Assembly: GCA_944320725.1 (NCBI GenBank)
Contig: CALUIM010000012.1
Coordinates: 124,001-188,000, forward strand
Length of the DNA stretch: 64,000 bases
DNA from: an uncultured Coriobacteriaceae bacterium
GTDB lineage: Bacteria; Actinomycetota; Coriobacteriia; Coriobacteriales; Coriobacteriaceae
Direction of reading: 5' to 3'
Shown here: piece by piece, positions 43,493-52,553 of the stretch
Numbering within the stretch: position 1 is the stretch's first letter
Layout: each line of letters begins with the position of its first letter
Made by a program: the position numbers and the translations under genes
Notes under the pieces: generated by a model
What the model saw: only the letters and a program-made list of their open reading frames with translations
Database searches by the model: none
What the model was told of the DNA's origin: nothing

Positions 43493-44167
43493 CTATGCCA
43501 GCAGATCGCTAACCGTGAGGATATCAGGCAGGGTATCGACAATCACGTCTGCCGCGGCCTGAGAGAACCCGAAACGCTCCTCGCGCTTGGCGATCACGGT
43601 GAGCCCGGCGCGCTTGCCCGCCGTGATACCCGGCACGGAATCCTCGATGCAGCAGCACGCGCTCGCGGGAAGTCCCAGTAAATCAAGCGTGTGCAGGTAG
43701 ATCTCGGGATTGGGCTTGCTCTGATGGAACTGCTCGCCCGAAACGATGACCTCGAACTCGTTCTCGAGCCCGCACGCTCCGAGCACCTCCATGATGTTAT
43801 CCATCGGCGAGGACGAAGCGAGCGCCACACGCACACCGCGCTCCTTGAGCGCATCGATGGTCTCACGCGCACCCGGGTTGAGCAGCTCGGCAAAATCGCG
43901 CGGCTTGTCCTGAACCCATTCGTTGAAGATGTCCTCTGGTGCGTCATAGGAGTTGGGATCGATGCCCGCGCCGTCGAACCAGCGCTTCAACATGCGCTGG
44001 AAGTCGCGATGCGACATGCCCACCTGCGCGTTGAGCTCCTCCACGGTCACGTTGATCCCCTTGTCTGCGGCAAACGCCCGAAGCTCTCTCCAATACTGCA
44101 TCTCGGTATCGACGATCACGCCGTCCATATCCGAAATGACGGCCTGAAAGGGAAACGGCTGAGCCAT
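43493..44167 (-). CDS. HAD-superfamily phosphatase (beta-phosphoglucomutase-like)
   Basis: 224 residues. Motif I ISDMDGVIVDTE supplies the nucleophile and acid/base Asp pair; a helical cap follows (ELNAQVGMSHRDFQRML), then motif II ALASSSPM and the late motifs KPNPEIYLHTL and CIEDSVPGITAGKRAG. The cap type and motif spacing match subfamily IA enzymes such as beta-phosphoglucomutase and sugar-phosphate phosphatases. Substrate unknown. A second HAD gene lies upstream on the same strand after a 117-base gap. Confidence 0.87.
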   Translation of the reverse strand: MAQPFPFQAVISDMDGVIVDTEMQYWRELRAFAADKGINVTVEELNAQVGMSHRDFQRMLKRWFDGAGIDPNSYDAPEDIFNEWVQDKPRDFAELLNPGARETIDALKERGVRVALASSSPMDNIMEVLGACGLENEFEVIVSGEQFHQSKPNPEIYLHTLDLLGLPASACCCIEDSVPGITAGKRAGLTVIAKREERFGFSQAAADVIVDTLPDILTVSDLLA

Positions 44168-44284
44168 AGGACTTCCTCCTCAACGAGAACCTGCACCGGC
44201 AATACCGCAACGCTGGCGCCTGCTCTAGCTTACGCAAGTACGATTATAGGAACAACAGCAAATTGAAAAGATTCACGCCTACCA

Positions 44285-45121
44285 TCAAGAGAGCAGGCGT
44301 TCGAGAGCCAGCGCGATGCCGTCATCGTTGTTCGAAGCCGTCACCAGATCGGCAGCATCGATGACATGCTGCTGCGCATTACCCATGGCGACACCCGTCC
44401 CAGCGAACGTGAGCATGGAAATATCGTTTTCGCCGTCGCCAAACGCAACCAACTCTGACGGCTCAATGCCGCGCCTCGGCAACGCCCCTCGAAGCGCCGC
44501 GCCCTTGTCGACACCAAGCGCGGTGAACTCGAAGTAAAAATCCGCCGTGAACATGCAGCTCAACGTCGACTTGAACGGCAAGGCCATGAGTTGGCTGTAT
44601 TCTTGCAGGTAGGTATCGGTACCCGCCGTCAAGATTTTGCTCTGGGGCGTCGTGCACCACGTCCGCAGCGAACGCACCTCATACACGCGCAGATCACATG
44701 CGTCGCGCTCGTACTTGATGATGTTCTTCGGCATTCCGCGATGTTCAATCGTGCACCGATAAGCATCCTCGACGACGAGCCGGTCGCCATCGACCAGCAT
44801 CGGAATCACGTCGAAGCTTTTCATATGCTCGAGCACGGCATGCGACAGCCCTACCGATATCGCCTTGGTAAACAATAGCTCGCCCGATGCGGCGTCGCGA
44901 ACCTCCGCGCCGTTGTAGGCGATGAGCAGGCCGTGATAGCGATCGAGCTCGAGTTCGCGCGCAAGGCGACGAAGCCCCTGGATGGGTCTTCCCGATGCCA
45001 GGATAAGCGTGATGCCCATGCGCTGCGCTGCAAGCAAGACTTCGCGCGTGCGCGGCGTCACCACCTTCTCATCGTTGGTGAGCGTTCCGTCGATATCAAG
45101 TGCAATCGCCTTGATGGGCAT
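44285..45121 (-). CDS. Cof-type HAD phosphatase
   Basis: 278 residues of HAD subfamily IIB. Motif I is AIALDIDGTLTNDEKVV, motif II LILASGRPIQGL, and the late motif VAFGDGENDISMLTFAGTGVAMGNA with NNDDGIALALERLL is diagnostic of the Cof/YbjI group, which removes phosphate from sugar phosphates or cofactors. ATG 45121 has AAGGAG; a longer frame to 45196 lacks a ribosome site. It lies 95 bases after the SIS gene on the same strand. Confidence 0.9.
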   Translation of the reverse strand: MPIKAIALDIDGTLTNDEKVVTPRTREVLLAAQRMGITLILASGRPIQGLRRLARELELDRYHGLLIAYNGAEVRDAASGELLFTKAISVGLSHAVLEHMKSFDVIPMLVDGDRLVVEDAYRCTIEHRGMPKNIIKYERDACDLRVYEVRSLRTWCTTPQSKILTAGTDTYLQEYSQLMALPFKSTLSCMFTADFYFEFTALGVDKGAALRGALPRRGIEPSELVAFGDGENDISMLTFAGTGVAMGNAQQHVIDAADLVTASNNDDGIALALERLLS

Positions 45122-45215
45122 GCCGTCTCCTTGCATATACGGTCCCCACAGGCAGAGCGGGTGCGGCCTCCCGAGCAGCCGCACCCGCCAGGGCAAGGGA
45201 GAGAGGGAGGTTATC

Positions 45216-46250
45216 TTAGTAGTTCATCTGGTGATAGTAGCGACGAACGGTGAGCGGATGGTTGCGCACAGCCTCGAGGTGGCAGCTCAGACGCTCGGTA
45301 ATGGTGTAGATGACCATCGGGGAAACGATCTTGCGGAACTCGGGGTCGCTGAAGGGAAGCTCGACCTCGGCGGTGTCAAACTTGTTCACGCGCACATGGA
45401 CACCCTTCTCGTCGGCGAGCATGTGCGTGAAGTTGTCCACGCGGTCCATGAGCTTGCGGGTATCGTCCTCGCCGTAGAGCATGATGAGGCTCGTACCCTC
45501 CTCGCACAGCTCGATGGTACCGTGGAAGAACTCGGCCGCATGGATGGACTTCGTCTTCAGCCACTGCATCTCCTCAAGGATGCACATGGCGTAGTCATAC
45601 GCCTCGCCCCACAGCATGCCGGAGCCGATCACCATGTGATAGTCGATGTCCTTGAAATCCTCGGCCATCTTGGCGCAGCGATCGTCCTGCGCCTCCTTCG
45701 CCTTGAGCAGGTACGGTGCGATCTGACCGAACTCCTCCATGAAGATGTCGTACGCGGGGAACGCACCGGCGTTCTTGAGGAAGCGGGCAACGAGGGTGAT
45801 CTGGTAGGTGTAGATGGCCTCGCAGAGCACGTCATCCTCGGCAAAGCTGAAGAACTTATAGTTCGCATACTCGGTCGCCGGCGTGTTGTCGTTGGAGACA
45901 TACATGAGCGTGCGCGCGCCGTGCTCCTGGCAGAACTTCCCGGCCTCGATGATCTCGGGCGTGGTACCGGTGCGCGTGGAGAACACGCAGACGGAATCCT
46001 TGTTGAATGCCTTGGGCGGGCACGCGAGGAATTCCGCCGCGATCTCGCAATGCACATCGATGTCGGCGGTCGTCGTGTCGACCCAGTACTTCATCGGCAG
46101 GGTGTGCGCCCATGTGCCGCCGCAGCCAATGAAGAAGATGTTGGAGTAGCCGTCGCAACACACCTCGTCGACCGCCGCCTCGATCTGGGGACGGAGTGCG
46201 AGCGCGTCGCTGACAACCTTCTCATACCGGGGCTCATCAAAGTTGAACAT
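45216..46250 (-). CDS. SIS-domain sugar-amine 6-phosphate deglycase (FrlB/GfrF-like)
   Basis: 344 residues with two SIS domains: NIFFIGCGGTWAHTLPMKYW and VFSTRTGTTPEIIEAGKF (Ser/Thr-rich phosphosugar loop) in the first, and YHMVIGSGMLWGEAYDYAMCILEEMQWL with HAAEFFHGTIEL in the second. That layout matches fructoselysine/glucoselysine 6-phosphate deglycases, which release glucose 6-phosphate and an amine. It is the last gene of the PTS cluster but has its own promoter-operator (46304-46324). It resembles the other SIS gene at 47263 only distantly, so the two may handle different substrates. Confidence 0.87.
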   Translation of the reverse strand: MFNFDEPRYEKVVSDALALRPQIEAAVDEVCCDGYSNIFFIGCGGTWAHTLPMKYWVDTTTADIDVHCEIAAEFLACPPKAFNKDSVCVFSTRTGTTPEIIEAGKFCQEHGARTLMYVSNDNTPATEYANYKFFSFAEDDVLCEAIYTYQITLVARFLKNAGAFPAYDIFMEEFGQIAPYLLKAKEAQDDRCAKMAEDFKDIDYHMVIGSGMLWGEAYDYAMCILEEMQWLKTKSIHAAEFFHGTIELCEEGTSLIMLYGEDDTRKLMDRVDNFTHMLADEKGVHVRVNKFDTAEVELPFSDPEFRKIVSPMVIYTITERLSCHLEAVRNHPLTVRRYYHQMNY

Positions 46251-46303
46251 GTTTCATCCTTTCCATCATGCCGATACACGCTCGGCGTTTGCGCTATTGT
46301 AAC

Positions 46304-46324
46304 ATAACGTATTAGTACATTATA
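46304..46324 (-). promoter_or_regulatory. Promoter with GntR-type operator-like sequence
   Basis: On the minus strand a TATAAT (46319-46324) is followed by AATACGTTATG (46303-46313). Read on the plus strand the site contains TTAGTACATTATA, one base different from TTAGTACGTTATA at 50851 ahead of the EIIA gene. The same AATACGTTATA occurs in a palindrome ahead of the GntR gene at 52554. Confidence 0.65.
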
Positions 46325-46335
46325 GACCATAATAC

Positions 46336-46364
46336 AGGGCCCACCGGATTTTTCGGCAGGCCCT
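46336..46364 (-). terminator. Hairpin just after the PfkB kinase gene
   Basis: AGGGCC and GGCCCT close a stem with an inner CCG/CGG pair and an A/T-rich loop, five bases past the kinase stop. The U-tract is poor (GTATTATGG). It probably reduces read-through into the last SIS gene, which has its own promoter next to it. Confidence 0.55.
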
Positions 46365-46368
46365 ATGC

Positions 46369-47232
46369 TTATCGAAGGTCCTGCAGCGGTTGCTCGAAGC
46401 CAAATCCACCAGCACGCATGCAGTTCTGTGCAGAATAATCTGCCGCGAACGCCATGGCGGTGGAAATGGTCTCTGCATCGAGTGCGCGATCCCTCGACCA
46501 TCCCAGCTCGAGACACTTCACCACGAAAGCGGTGATATAGGAATCTCCCGCACCCATGGTGTCGAGCGCATCCACATGCTTGACGGTCCCCGTATACCAC
46601 GACGCTCCATCAAAGAGCACAGGACCGGCCATACCGCGCGTGGCAAGCGCATAGCGGCAGCCCGCATCGTGAGCACGCTGGAGCAGCGAGCGCACGTCGG
46701 CAGCGACAACGCCGGAACATGAGAACAAGCCGAGAGTCGTCACTGGGCATACCAGGTCGAAATACGCAGGCGTGCGATACTTCTCCTTGACCGAGAAGTC
46801 GTACACCACGACACCGGAGCAATCGCGCAGCATGTGAACGTCGTCCTGCAGCTTCGCATTCACGCTGGTAAACACCGCGTCAAAATCCCGCAGGTAAGCG
46901 ATGTCTTCCTGCGTGATAGCGTCCTTGTGCGCCCATGCCGAGCCGGTATCGTAGCCAACCTCCTGGCGCTCGCCATCAAAGACATTCATATCGCAGGTCT
47001 TGGTGGTGGCACCAGCACATACGGATGCATGCGAGAGATCGACATGCAACGCGGTGAGTGCGTCCGAGATGATCGCACCGCCCAGGTCATCGCCCAGGAC
47101 ACCAAGGTACGCGGCATCTGCTCCCAACCGAGCGGCATGAGCCACAACGTTGACGGCGTTCCCGCCGGGGTACATGACGCCCTTGTTGAGATAGCGATCG
47201 ATGACGTTATCACCGATTCCCGCGATCTTCAT
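46369..47232 (-). CDS. PfkB-family sugar kinase (fructoselysine kinase-like)
   Basis: 287 residues of the ribokinase superfamily. KIAGIGDNVIDRYLNKGVMYPGGNAVNVVAHAARLG at the start is close to FrlD-type kinases, and DALDTMGAGDSYITAF near residue 225 is the PfkB signature with catalytic Asp. ATG 47232 has GGGAGG upstream. It stands between the two deglycase-like genes. The PTS should already phosphorylate incoming substrate, so a kinase here suggests a second, unphosphorylated substrate entering the cell, or phosphorylation at another position. Confidence 0.88.
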   Translation of the reverse strand: MKIAGIGDNVIDRYLNKGVMYPGGNAVNVVAHAARLGADAAYLGVLGDDLGGAIISDALTALHVDLSHASVCAGATTKTCDMNVFDGERQEVGYDTGSAWAHKDAITQEDIAYLRDFDAVFTSVNAKLQDDVHMLRDCSGVVVYDFSVKEKYRTPAYFDLVCPVTTLGLFSCSGVVAADVRSLLQRAHDAGCRYALATRGMAGPVLFDGASWYTGTVKHVDALDTMGAGDSYITAFVVKCLELGWSRDRALDAETISTAMAFAADYSAQNCMRAGGFGFEQPLQDLR

Positions 47233-47262
47233 CTCCGTACCTCCCATCTCGTCACACGATGA

Positions 47263-48261
47263 TTAGTACTCGACCGTGCGGTAATAGCGGCGAATGTCGA
47301 GCGAATGGTTGCGAATCTGCTCGAAGTTCTTGCTCACACGCGAGAGGACGGCGTTGATGACAACCGGCGAGAGCATCCAACGGAATTCGTCGCTGATGCC
47401 AGGAAGCTCGTAGTCCTTCGTGTCGAACACGGTGAAATCGTCGGCGTACTGCGTGCAGAACCGCTTGACGCGCTCGTCGAGCGGACGCGTCTCCGCCTCG
47501 GTCATGGTAAGCGCCACGCACACACCGGGCTCGACGAGCTCGATCGTGCCATGGAAAAACTCGGGTGAGCTCACCGACTTGGTACGCAGCCACTGCGACT
47601 CCTCGAGTACGCACATGGCAAACGAGTAGGTGGGTCCCCACAGGTTACCCGAGCCAATCCAAATCTGATACGGATCGTTCTGGTGCTTGAGCGCATAGGC
47701 GCGCGCCATCTCGTCGGCGGCCTTCCCCACCGAGACGAGCGCTGCGGGCAGGTTCACCAGCTCGTCGGCAAAGCGATCGTAGTCATCGAAGAAACCCTTG
47801 TTCTTCAAGATCTTGCCGATCAGCAGGTACAGCACGAGCTCCATGGGGCGACCGTTCTTGTACACGACACCGTAATCGGAAAGATCGCCAAGCGGAGAAC
47901 CGTCCTTCCCCAGCGTGGAGATGATGGTGCAGCCAGCCTCCTTCACCTTGCGCGCCGCGGCGACCGTCTCTTTGGTGTCGCCCGATTTCGAGGCCATGAA
48001 CGCAAGCGTGCCCTTGCCGATGCGACGATTGCCCGCGGTAAGCAGGTCGGCGGAGATCTGCGACTGCACCGGGATGTCCGACATCACCGAAATCATGTAA
48101 TCGAAGGGCTGCATCATGGCGAGCGAACCGCCCGACGACGTGAAGTAGATGGAATCGAAGCCCTGCTCGCAGACCGCATCGGCGATGCGCTCGATCTCGG
48201 CGCGCTGTGCGTAGATATAGGCGCCGTTGTCGAGAATAGCCTGCTCGTCGAATGTAACCAT
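47263..48261 (-). CDS. SIS-domain sugar-amine 6-phosphate deglycase (FrlB/GfrE-like)
   Basis: 332 residues with paired SIS domains: SIYFTSSGGSLAMMQPFDYM, FMASKSGDTKETVAAARKV (phosphosugar-binding Ser/Thr loop), IWIGSGNLWGPTYSFAMCVLEESQWL and SSPEFFHGTIELVEPG. The order and motifs fit fructoselysine 6-phosphate deglycases. AGAGGA precedes the ATG, and it lies 23 bases after EIID. It likely splits the imported phosphorylated Amadori product into glucose 6-phosphate and lysine; glucose 6-phosphate could feed the nearby pgi. Confidence 0.88.
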   Translation of the reverse strand: MVTFDEQAILDNGAYIYAQRAEIERIADAVCEQGFDSIYFTSSGGSLAMMQPFDYMISVMSDIPVQSQISADLLTAGNRRIGKGTLAFMASKSGDTKETVAAARKVKEAGCTIISTLGKDGSPLGDLSDYGVVYKNGRPMELVLYLLIGKILKNKGFFDDYDRFADELVNLPAALVSVGKAADEMARAYALKHQNDPYQIWIGSGNLWGPTYSFAMCVLEESQWLRTKSVSSPEFFHGTIELVEPGVCVALTMTEAETRPLDERVKRFCTQYADDFTVFDTKDYELPGISDEFRWMLSPVVINAVLSRVSKNFEQIRNHSLDIRRYYRTVEY

Positions 48262-48284
48262 AGCTATTCCTCTTTCTATACTCG

Positions 48285-49115
48285 CTAGACCGCGAAGATA
48301 CCGAAGAACGAACCAACAATGCCGACCGCCATGAGGATGATGAGAATCCAGGCGATCTTGACCTTATGCTGCACGAGCTCAAAGACACCCAAGGTGACAA
48401 GCAGCGGCAACAGACTCGGCATGATGCCGTCGATGATGCTCTGGATGGTCTGGGCGCTGTCGCCGGTTCCGAGCGAACCCGCCACGCTCACCGACACCAG
48501 ATTGGGCACCATGGCACCGATGACCATGAGACCGAGCACCGCGGCACCCATCGTGAGCTTAGGCATGAGGCCGGACTCCTCGATCTTGCTCAGGAAGCTC
48601 GTGCCGAAGCCATAACCCCACTTGAGGCAGAACCAGCGGATGATGTAGTGCGGCACATTGAAGACGATGAGGAAGAGCAGCGGACCCAAGATGCTGCCTT
48701 CCATGGCAAGCGAGACACCGAGGCCGGTGGCGATCACGCGGAGCGTACCCCAGAAGAGCGAGTCGCCAATGCCGGCGAGCGGGCTCATGAGCGCCGCCTT
48801 CACGCTGTTGATGGAAGACGCGTCGAAATCGTCATCCTTGGAGTTGCTCTCCTCCATAGCCGCCGAGATGCCCAGGATAAGCGTCGAGATGTACGGCGTG
48901 GTGTTAAAGAACTCCATGTGACGCTGCGTTGCCGCGATCTGATCTTCCTTCTTGTCGTACACCCTGCGGATGATAGGAAGCATGGAGAAGCAGTAGCCCA
49001 TATGCTGCTGGCGTTCGTAGTTCCAGGAGTACTCCATCGTGAGGGAGCGCAGGAACACCTTGTTCAAGTCCTGCTTGGTGATGCTGTGCGCACCGGAGGC
49101 ATTAGAAGTCGTCAT
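48285..49115 (-). CDS. PTS mannose-family EIID component
   Basis: 276 residues of the ManZ type. The cytoplasmic start (SITKQDLNKVFLRSLTMEYSWNYERQQHMGYCFSMLP) and AALMSPLAGIGDSLFWGTLR are highly characteristic, with a C-terminal membrane helix (IAWILIILMAVGIVGSFFGIFAV). It forms the transport channel with EIIC. ATG 49115 overlaps the end of the EIIC gene by 14 bases and has AAGGGAG upstream. Confidence 0.95.
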   Translation of the reverse strand: MTTSNASGAHSITKQDLNKVFLRSLTMEYSWNYERQQHMGYCFSMLPIIRRVYDKKEDQIAATQRHMEFFNTTPYISTLILGISAAMEESNSKDDDFDASSINSVKAALMSPLAGIGDSLFWGTLRVIATGLGVSLAMEGSILGPLLFLIVFNVPHYIIRWFCLKWGYGFGTSFLSKIEESGLMPKLTMGAAVLGLMVIGAMVPNLVSVSVAGSLGTGDSAQTIQSIIDGIMPSLLPLLVTLGVFELVQHKVKIAWILIILMAVGIVGSFFGIFAV

Positions 49116-49887
49116 CGTCAAAGCTCCCTTCCGATGTAAGCTGCGGCGTCTGTGCAACGATGCCGGGCTGAACGACTACCAGGATGACGGCGAGGCATGC
49201 ACCGATAACGGCGATGCCGAGCATGGGGATGCCGAGGTATGCGCAGAGCGCGAAGCCGAGCACGAAGAAGACCGCCGTCTGCTTGTTAATGATCATGGAG
49301 GCGAGCAGCGAAATGCCAAGTGCGGGGATGAAGCCGCCGGCGACCACGAGGCCGTTGCTCACGAACTCAGGAATGGCCTCGAGCACCGCGTTCATAACCG
49401 GCGTACCCAGGTAGAACGCGAGCGAGCAGACAACGAAGCGCGGCAGAGACTTGACCACGAAGCCGCCGAGCAGATGCATCCGCTCCATGCCCTCAAGATT
49501 GCCCTGGGCAACGTAGGCATCGGCCTTATGAACGAAGAACGGCATGACCACGAGCGTCATCGCGTTGTCGACGATGAGGTAGAGCGATGCGATCGGGAAC
49601 GCGAGCGTGAGCGCAACCTCGGCACCCTGACCGGTAGAGATCGCGAACGCCGTGCCCAAAATGCCGCCCGTAATCACATCGGGCGGCACCGCCGCGCCAA
49701 TGGTAACCGAGCCGATGAACACCATCTCGAGCGTGGCGCCCACGATGATGCCGGTCTCCAGGTCGCCCATCACCAAGCCGATGAGCACGCCGGTGACGAT
49801 GGGACGCGAAGCCAGGCAGGTACCCAGCGCCCATTCGAACGTCACGCACATGGCGACGAGGCCGACAAGGATCGCTTGAATCAACAT
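49102..49887 (-). CDS. PTS mannose-family EIIC component
   Basis: 261 residues of the ManY type: the IQAILVGLVAMCVTFEWALGT start, LIGLVMGDLETGIIVGATLEMVFIGSVTIGAAVPPDVI and several later membrane helices. It binds the sugar-amine in the membrane together with EIID. Located between EIIB and EIID in the usual order of this PTS family. Confidence 0.95.
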   Translation of the reverse strand: MLIQAILVGLVAMCVTFEWALGTCLASRPIVTGVLIGLVMGDLETGIIVGATLEMVFIGSVTIGAAVPPDVITGGILGTAFAISTGQGAEVALTLAFPIASLYLIVDNAMTLVVMPFFVHKADAYVAQGNLEGMERMHLLGGFVVKSLPRFVVCSLAFYLGTPVMNAVLEAIPEFVSNGLVVAGGFIPALGISLLASMIINKQTAVFFVLGFALCAYLGIPMLGIAVIGACLAVILVVVQPGIVAQTPQLTSEGSFDDDDF

Positions 49888-49916
49888 GAGAGATCCCCCT
49901 TCTTACAACAGTGCAA

Positions 49917-50378
49917 CTAAATCAAAATCTTCTCGTCCCGCGGGACCTGCCTGATTTCCACCTCGATTCCGGCATCTCGGAGCTCGTGCAAGAGCTCAAC
50001 GTCACGTTCGGTCGCAAAGACCGTCGAGGAGAGGCGAACATCCGCGCCTTCGCGCGGCTTCGTGCCGCCGATATTGATCTGGGTGATGCCCTGATAGCCC
50101 TTTGCCAGGCGATAGGCATCCTCAATGCTCTCGACCACGATGAAGAGGCGATATTTGTCGGTTACGCCGCTCGTGAGCGCTTTGATCGAATCGTCGATCG
50201 ACTTGATGACGAGCTTCGTCCCCGCCGGACGCGCAAGCTTCAGGGTCGTTTTGCGCACGCTGTCGTTCACAACGGCATCGTTCGCAATGAGAATGCAGTT
50301 GGTGTCGAGCGCCTGGGTCCAGGTCATGGCAACCTGACCGTGGAGAAGGCGATGGTCGACTCGTAGCAGCTTGATCAT
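49917..50378 (-). CDS. PTS mannose-family EIIB component
   Basis: 153 residues. MIKLLRVDHRLLHGQVAMTW contains the phosphorylated His of the family motif R-x-D-x-R-L-x-H-G-Q-V; NCILIANDAVVNDSVRK follows as usual. It passes phosphate from EIIA to the incoming substrate. ATG 50378 with AGAAAGGA is used; the longer frame to 50435 overlaps the EIIA gene without a ribosome site. Confidence 0.95.
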   Translation of the reverse strand: MIKLLRVDHRLLHGQVAMTWTQALDTNCILIANDAVVNDSVRKTTLKLARPAGTKLVIKSIDDSIKALTSGVTDKYRLFIVVESIEDAYRLAKGYQGITQINIGGTKPREGADVRLSSTVFATERDVELLHELRDAGIEVEIRQVPRDEKILI

Positions 50379-50392
50379 GGATGGTCCTTTCT

Positions 50393-50809
50393 CTAGAAAT
50401 CCTCGTCGTCGTTGCAATCCACCGGCATGGAGCACAGGCGCGTGCCTTCTGCTCCAACACGAGCCACAAGACGGGAAAGACCTGCGTCGTCGATGGCATC
50501 GAGTTGCGCTACGAGCTCGATTGCCAACGGCAGCGACATGCCGGCAATGAGCCTGATTGAGCTATCGCCCAGGCGCTGCATGAATGCGTTGTTAATCGAT
50601 CCGCCAAAGATATCGGTTACCACGATCCACTCATCGCCCTCGGCACGAGCGGAGTCCCAGCGATCGACCAGCGCCTCGACATCCATGGAGTCGTCGTCCA
50701 CATAGGCGCACAGTGCACTCACCCGCTCTTCCGGCCCCGTAAACAGCTCGAGCGTGCTCTTCATTGCCCGCGCAAGCGGACCATGACTGGCCAACAGCAA
50801 CCTTTTCAT
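50393..50809 (-). CDS. PTS mannose-family EIIA component
   Basis: 138 residues of the ManX-A fold: LLLASHGPLARAMKSTLELF with active-site His9, then VVTDIFGGSINNAFMQRL. It accepts phosphate from HPr. First gene of the operon EIIA-EIIB-EIIC-EIID-SIS-PfkB on the minus strand, just after the regulatory region at 50833-50887. Confidence 0.93.
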   Translation of the reverse strand: MKRLLLASHGPLARAMKSTLELFTGPEERVSALCAYVDDDSMDVEALVDRWDSARAEGDEWIVVTDIFGGSINNAFMQRLGDSSIRLIAGMSLPLAIELVAQLDAIDDAGLSRLVARVGAEGTRLCSMPVDCNDDEDF

Positions 50810-50832
50810 GCCTTCATCCCCTCGTCGGCCCC

Positions 50833-50887
50833 GTACTAATAACAGTGTTTTTAGTACGTTATATATTGTATTGTTATGTACCGTACT
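50833..50887. promoter_or_regulatory. Operator region ahead of the PTS operon
   Basis: GTACTAA (50833-50839) and TTAGTAC (50851-50857) form an inverted repeat; AGTACG (50853) and CGTACT (50882) form a second, overlapping one. TTAGTACGTTATA at 50851 is nearly identical to the site at 46312. The sequence is very AT-rich compared with its surroundings. Likely target of one or both GntR regulators encoded upstream. Confidence 0.65.
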
Positions 50888-51016
50888 TATGCAAGCAGTA
50901 TCTTGTCAACGAATTTCGGTATATCGTCTGTTGAGTGGTTGCTATTTCACCGTAAGCGGCAACGGGCACGCAGCCTGTGAGCCGCGTGCCCGAACATCGA
51001 ATCTCACGTAGCTGGG

Positions 51017-51721
51017 TTACAGGTAGAACTTCAACCGCTCCGTGCAATACACCTGGCGCGACACAAACAAAGGCTCTCCTTTATCGTCGCGTCGTTTGTC
51101 TACAAAGAGCAGCAGCGCCGACCTCGGTTCCACATGAAGGCACTCGGCCTCATAATCGGTTGCGTAACACACCTGCAGCGTGCGCACGTTATCCCCCAGC
51201 AGCACATGATGCTTGGCAAGAATCGTAAACAGCGAGCCAGAAAGGTCTTCACGCTCGAGAAACGAGAGCGCGGGAGCATAGCTGTTGGTTTCCAGCACGG
51301 TGGGCACGCCATCGACCAGGCGCAGACGGCGCGACTGGAAAATGGTCTCGTCCTCCTGCACGTCGAGAAAGCGCATGTCGCGCAGCGTTGGGTAGGTCCA
51401 CGTGGTCTCGAGCAGCTGCGTCGACGGACGCTTGCCGGCAAGCAAACAAGAACGGGAGAAGCTGCCGCGATCGTCGGCGGCATACGCCTCGCGGCTCATG
51501 GTAACGAAGGTGCCCTTGCCCCGCGTCCGCTCGACGGTCCCTGCCTCCTCGAGCTCCTTGATGGCGGAGCGAACGGTGATCCGGCTCACGCCGAACTGAT
51601 CCATGAGCTCGGCCTCGGTGGGAAGCTTGTCCCCTTCGCGATACACGCCTTGCTCGATCTCATCGAGCAGGCTTTTCACGATCTGCTTATAGAGCGGCAC
51701 AGCGCTCGATGCCTGAACCAT
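51017..51721 (-). CDS. GntR-family regulator with UTRA effector domain (first copy)
   Basis: 234 residues. The winged helix SAVPLYKQIVKSLLDEIEQGVYREGDKLPTEAELMDQFGVSRITVRSAIKELEEAGTVERTRGKGTFV is followed by a UTRA domain ending LFVSRQVYCTERLKFYL, which binds phosphorylated sugars. ATG 51721 is chosen (GTG 51730 is possible). It reads towards the PTS operon, separated by 207 bases that hold the operator region. It probably senses the phosphorylated substrate and derepresses the operon. Confidence 0.92.
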   Translation of the reverse strand: MVQASSAVPLYKQIVKSLLDEIEQGVYREGDKLPTEAELMDQFGVSRITVRSAIKELEEAGTVERTRGKGTFVTMSREAYAADDRGSFSRSCLLAGKRPSTQLLETTWTYPTLRDMRFLDVQEDETIFQSRRLRLVDGVPTVLETNSYAPALSFLEREDLSGSLFTILAKHHVLLGDNVRTLQVCYATDYEAECLHVEPRSALLLFVDKRRDDKGEPLFVSRQVYCTERLKFYL

Positions 51722-51736
51722 AATCACCACATTCCG

Positions 51737-52522
51737 TTACACGCGGCCCTCGGTAATACCGAGGCTGCTCCAGTTGATTCCCAGTTGATTCGCCTTCGTT
51801 GAGAAGAAGTACTTGAAGTAATCGCCCAGCATGACCTGCTTGGTGAAGTGAACCGGCTTGCCCGTACTCATATAGACGGTTTCGCTCAAGATAAACATCG
51901 CGGCTTCACCCTCGATGCCAAGGAGCTCCTTCTCCTCCCCGGTTGCAAGACCCGCTTCCAAGACGATGGAGGGGAAGCAGTTGTCCTCAAGCCGAAGGCC
52001 CGTCTCGCGCTCAATCGTCTGATACAGCGAGGCGTTGTTCATGTCGATGCCAAGCAAAAACGAGAAGTCGCGCGAGGGCAGGTAAATGTGCTCAATCATG
52101 GCGGGCACATGGTCGATGGAGCGTACGCGCTTCAAATAGACCGCAAGCTCACCCGCCGCCAGGCGCAGATGCCTGCGCACCGAAGCAGGCGGTTCGACCT
52201 CTTCCAGCACGAGCACCCGCGAGGATGTTTCGATATTGTTCTCATGGCAGAAAAACGTGAAGCCTTTAAACGCACTCAGACTCGAGGTGACCTTGGGCTG
52301 GTGGACAAACGTGCCCCTCCCGTGGCGCGTATCGAGCACATCATCGTCTACAAGCGTTTGAATCGCCTTGCGCACCGTAGCGCGGCTCACGCCATAATCA
52401 TCGCAAAACGTGCTTTCGCTCGGCAGCATGCCCGTTGAGGAGAACTCTCCTATCTCGATGCGCCGCCGCAGGTCATCGGCAACCTGTACGTAGAGCGGCG
52501 TGGCACTTGTAGGGTTTAACAT
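51737..52522 (-). CDS. GntR-family regulator with UTRA effector domain (second copy)
   Basis: 261 residues. Winged helix SATPLYVQVADDLRRRIEIGEFSSTGMLPSESTFCDDYGVSRATVRKAIQTLVDDDVLDTRHGRGTFVHQP followed by a UTRA domain (HLRLAAGELAVYLKRVRSIDHVPAMIEHIYLPS). It lies 15 bases upstream of the other GntR gene, so the two are co-transcribed. Sequence similarity between them is limited, which suggests two different effectors. A palindromic operator lies just upstream at 52554, indicating autoregulation. Confidence 0.92.
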   Translation of the reverse strand: MLNPTSATPLYVQVADDLRRRIEIGEFSSTGMLPSESTFCDDYGVSRATVRKAIQTLVDDDVLDTRHGRGTFVHQPKVTSSLSAFKGFTFFCHENNIETSSRVLVLEEVEPPASVRRHLRLAAGELAVYLKRVRSIDHVPAMIEHIYLPSRDFSFLLGIDMNNASLYQTIERETGLRLEDNCFPSIVLEAGLATGEEKELLGIEGEAAMFILSETVYMSTGKPVHFTKQVMLGDYFKYFFSTKANQLGINWSSLGITEGRV

Positions 52523-52553
52523 GGCAACCTCGGCAGAACACGTTCACTATTGC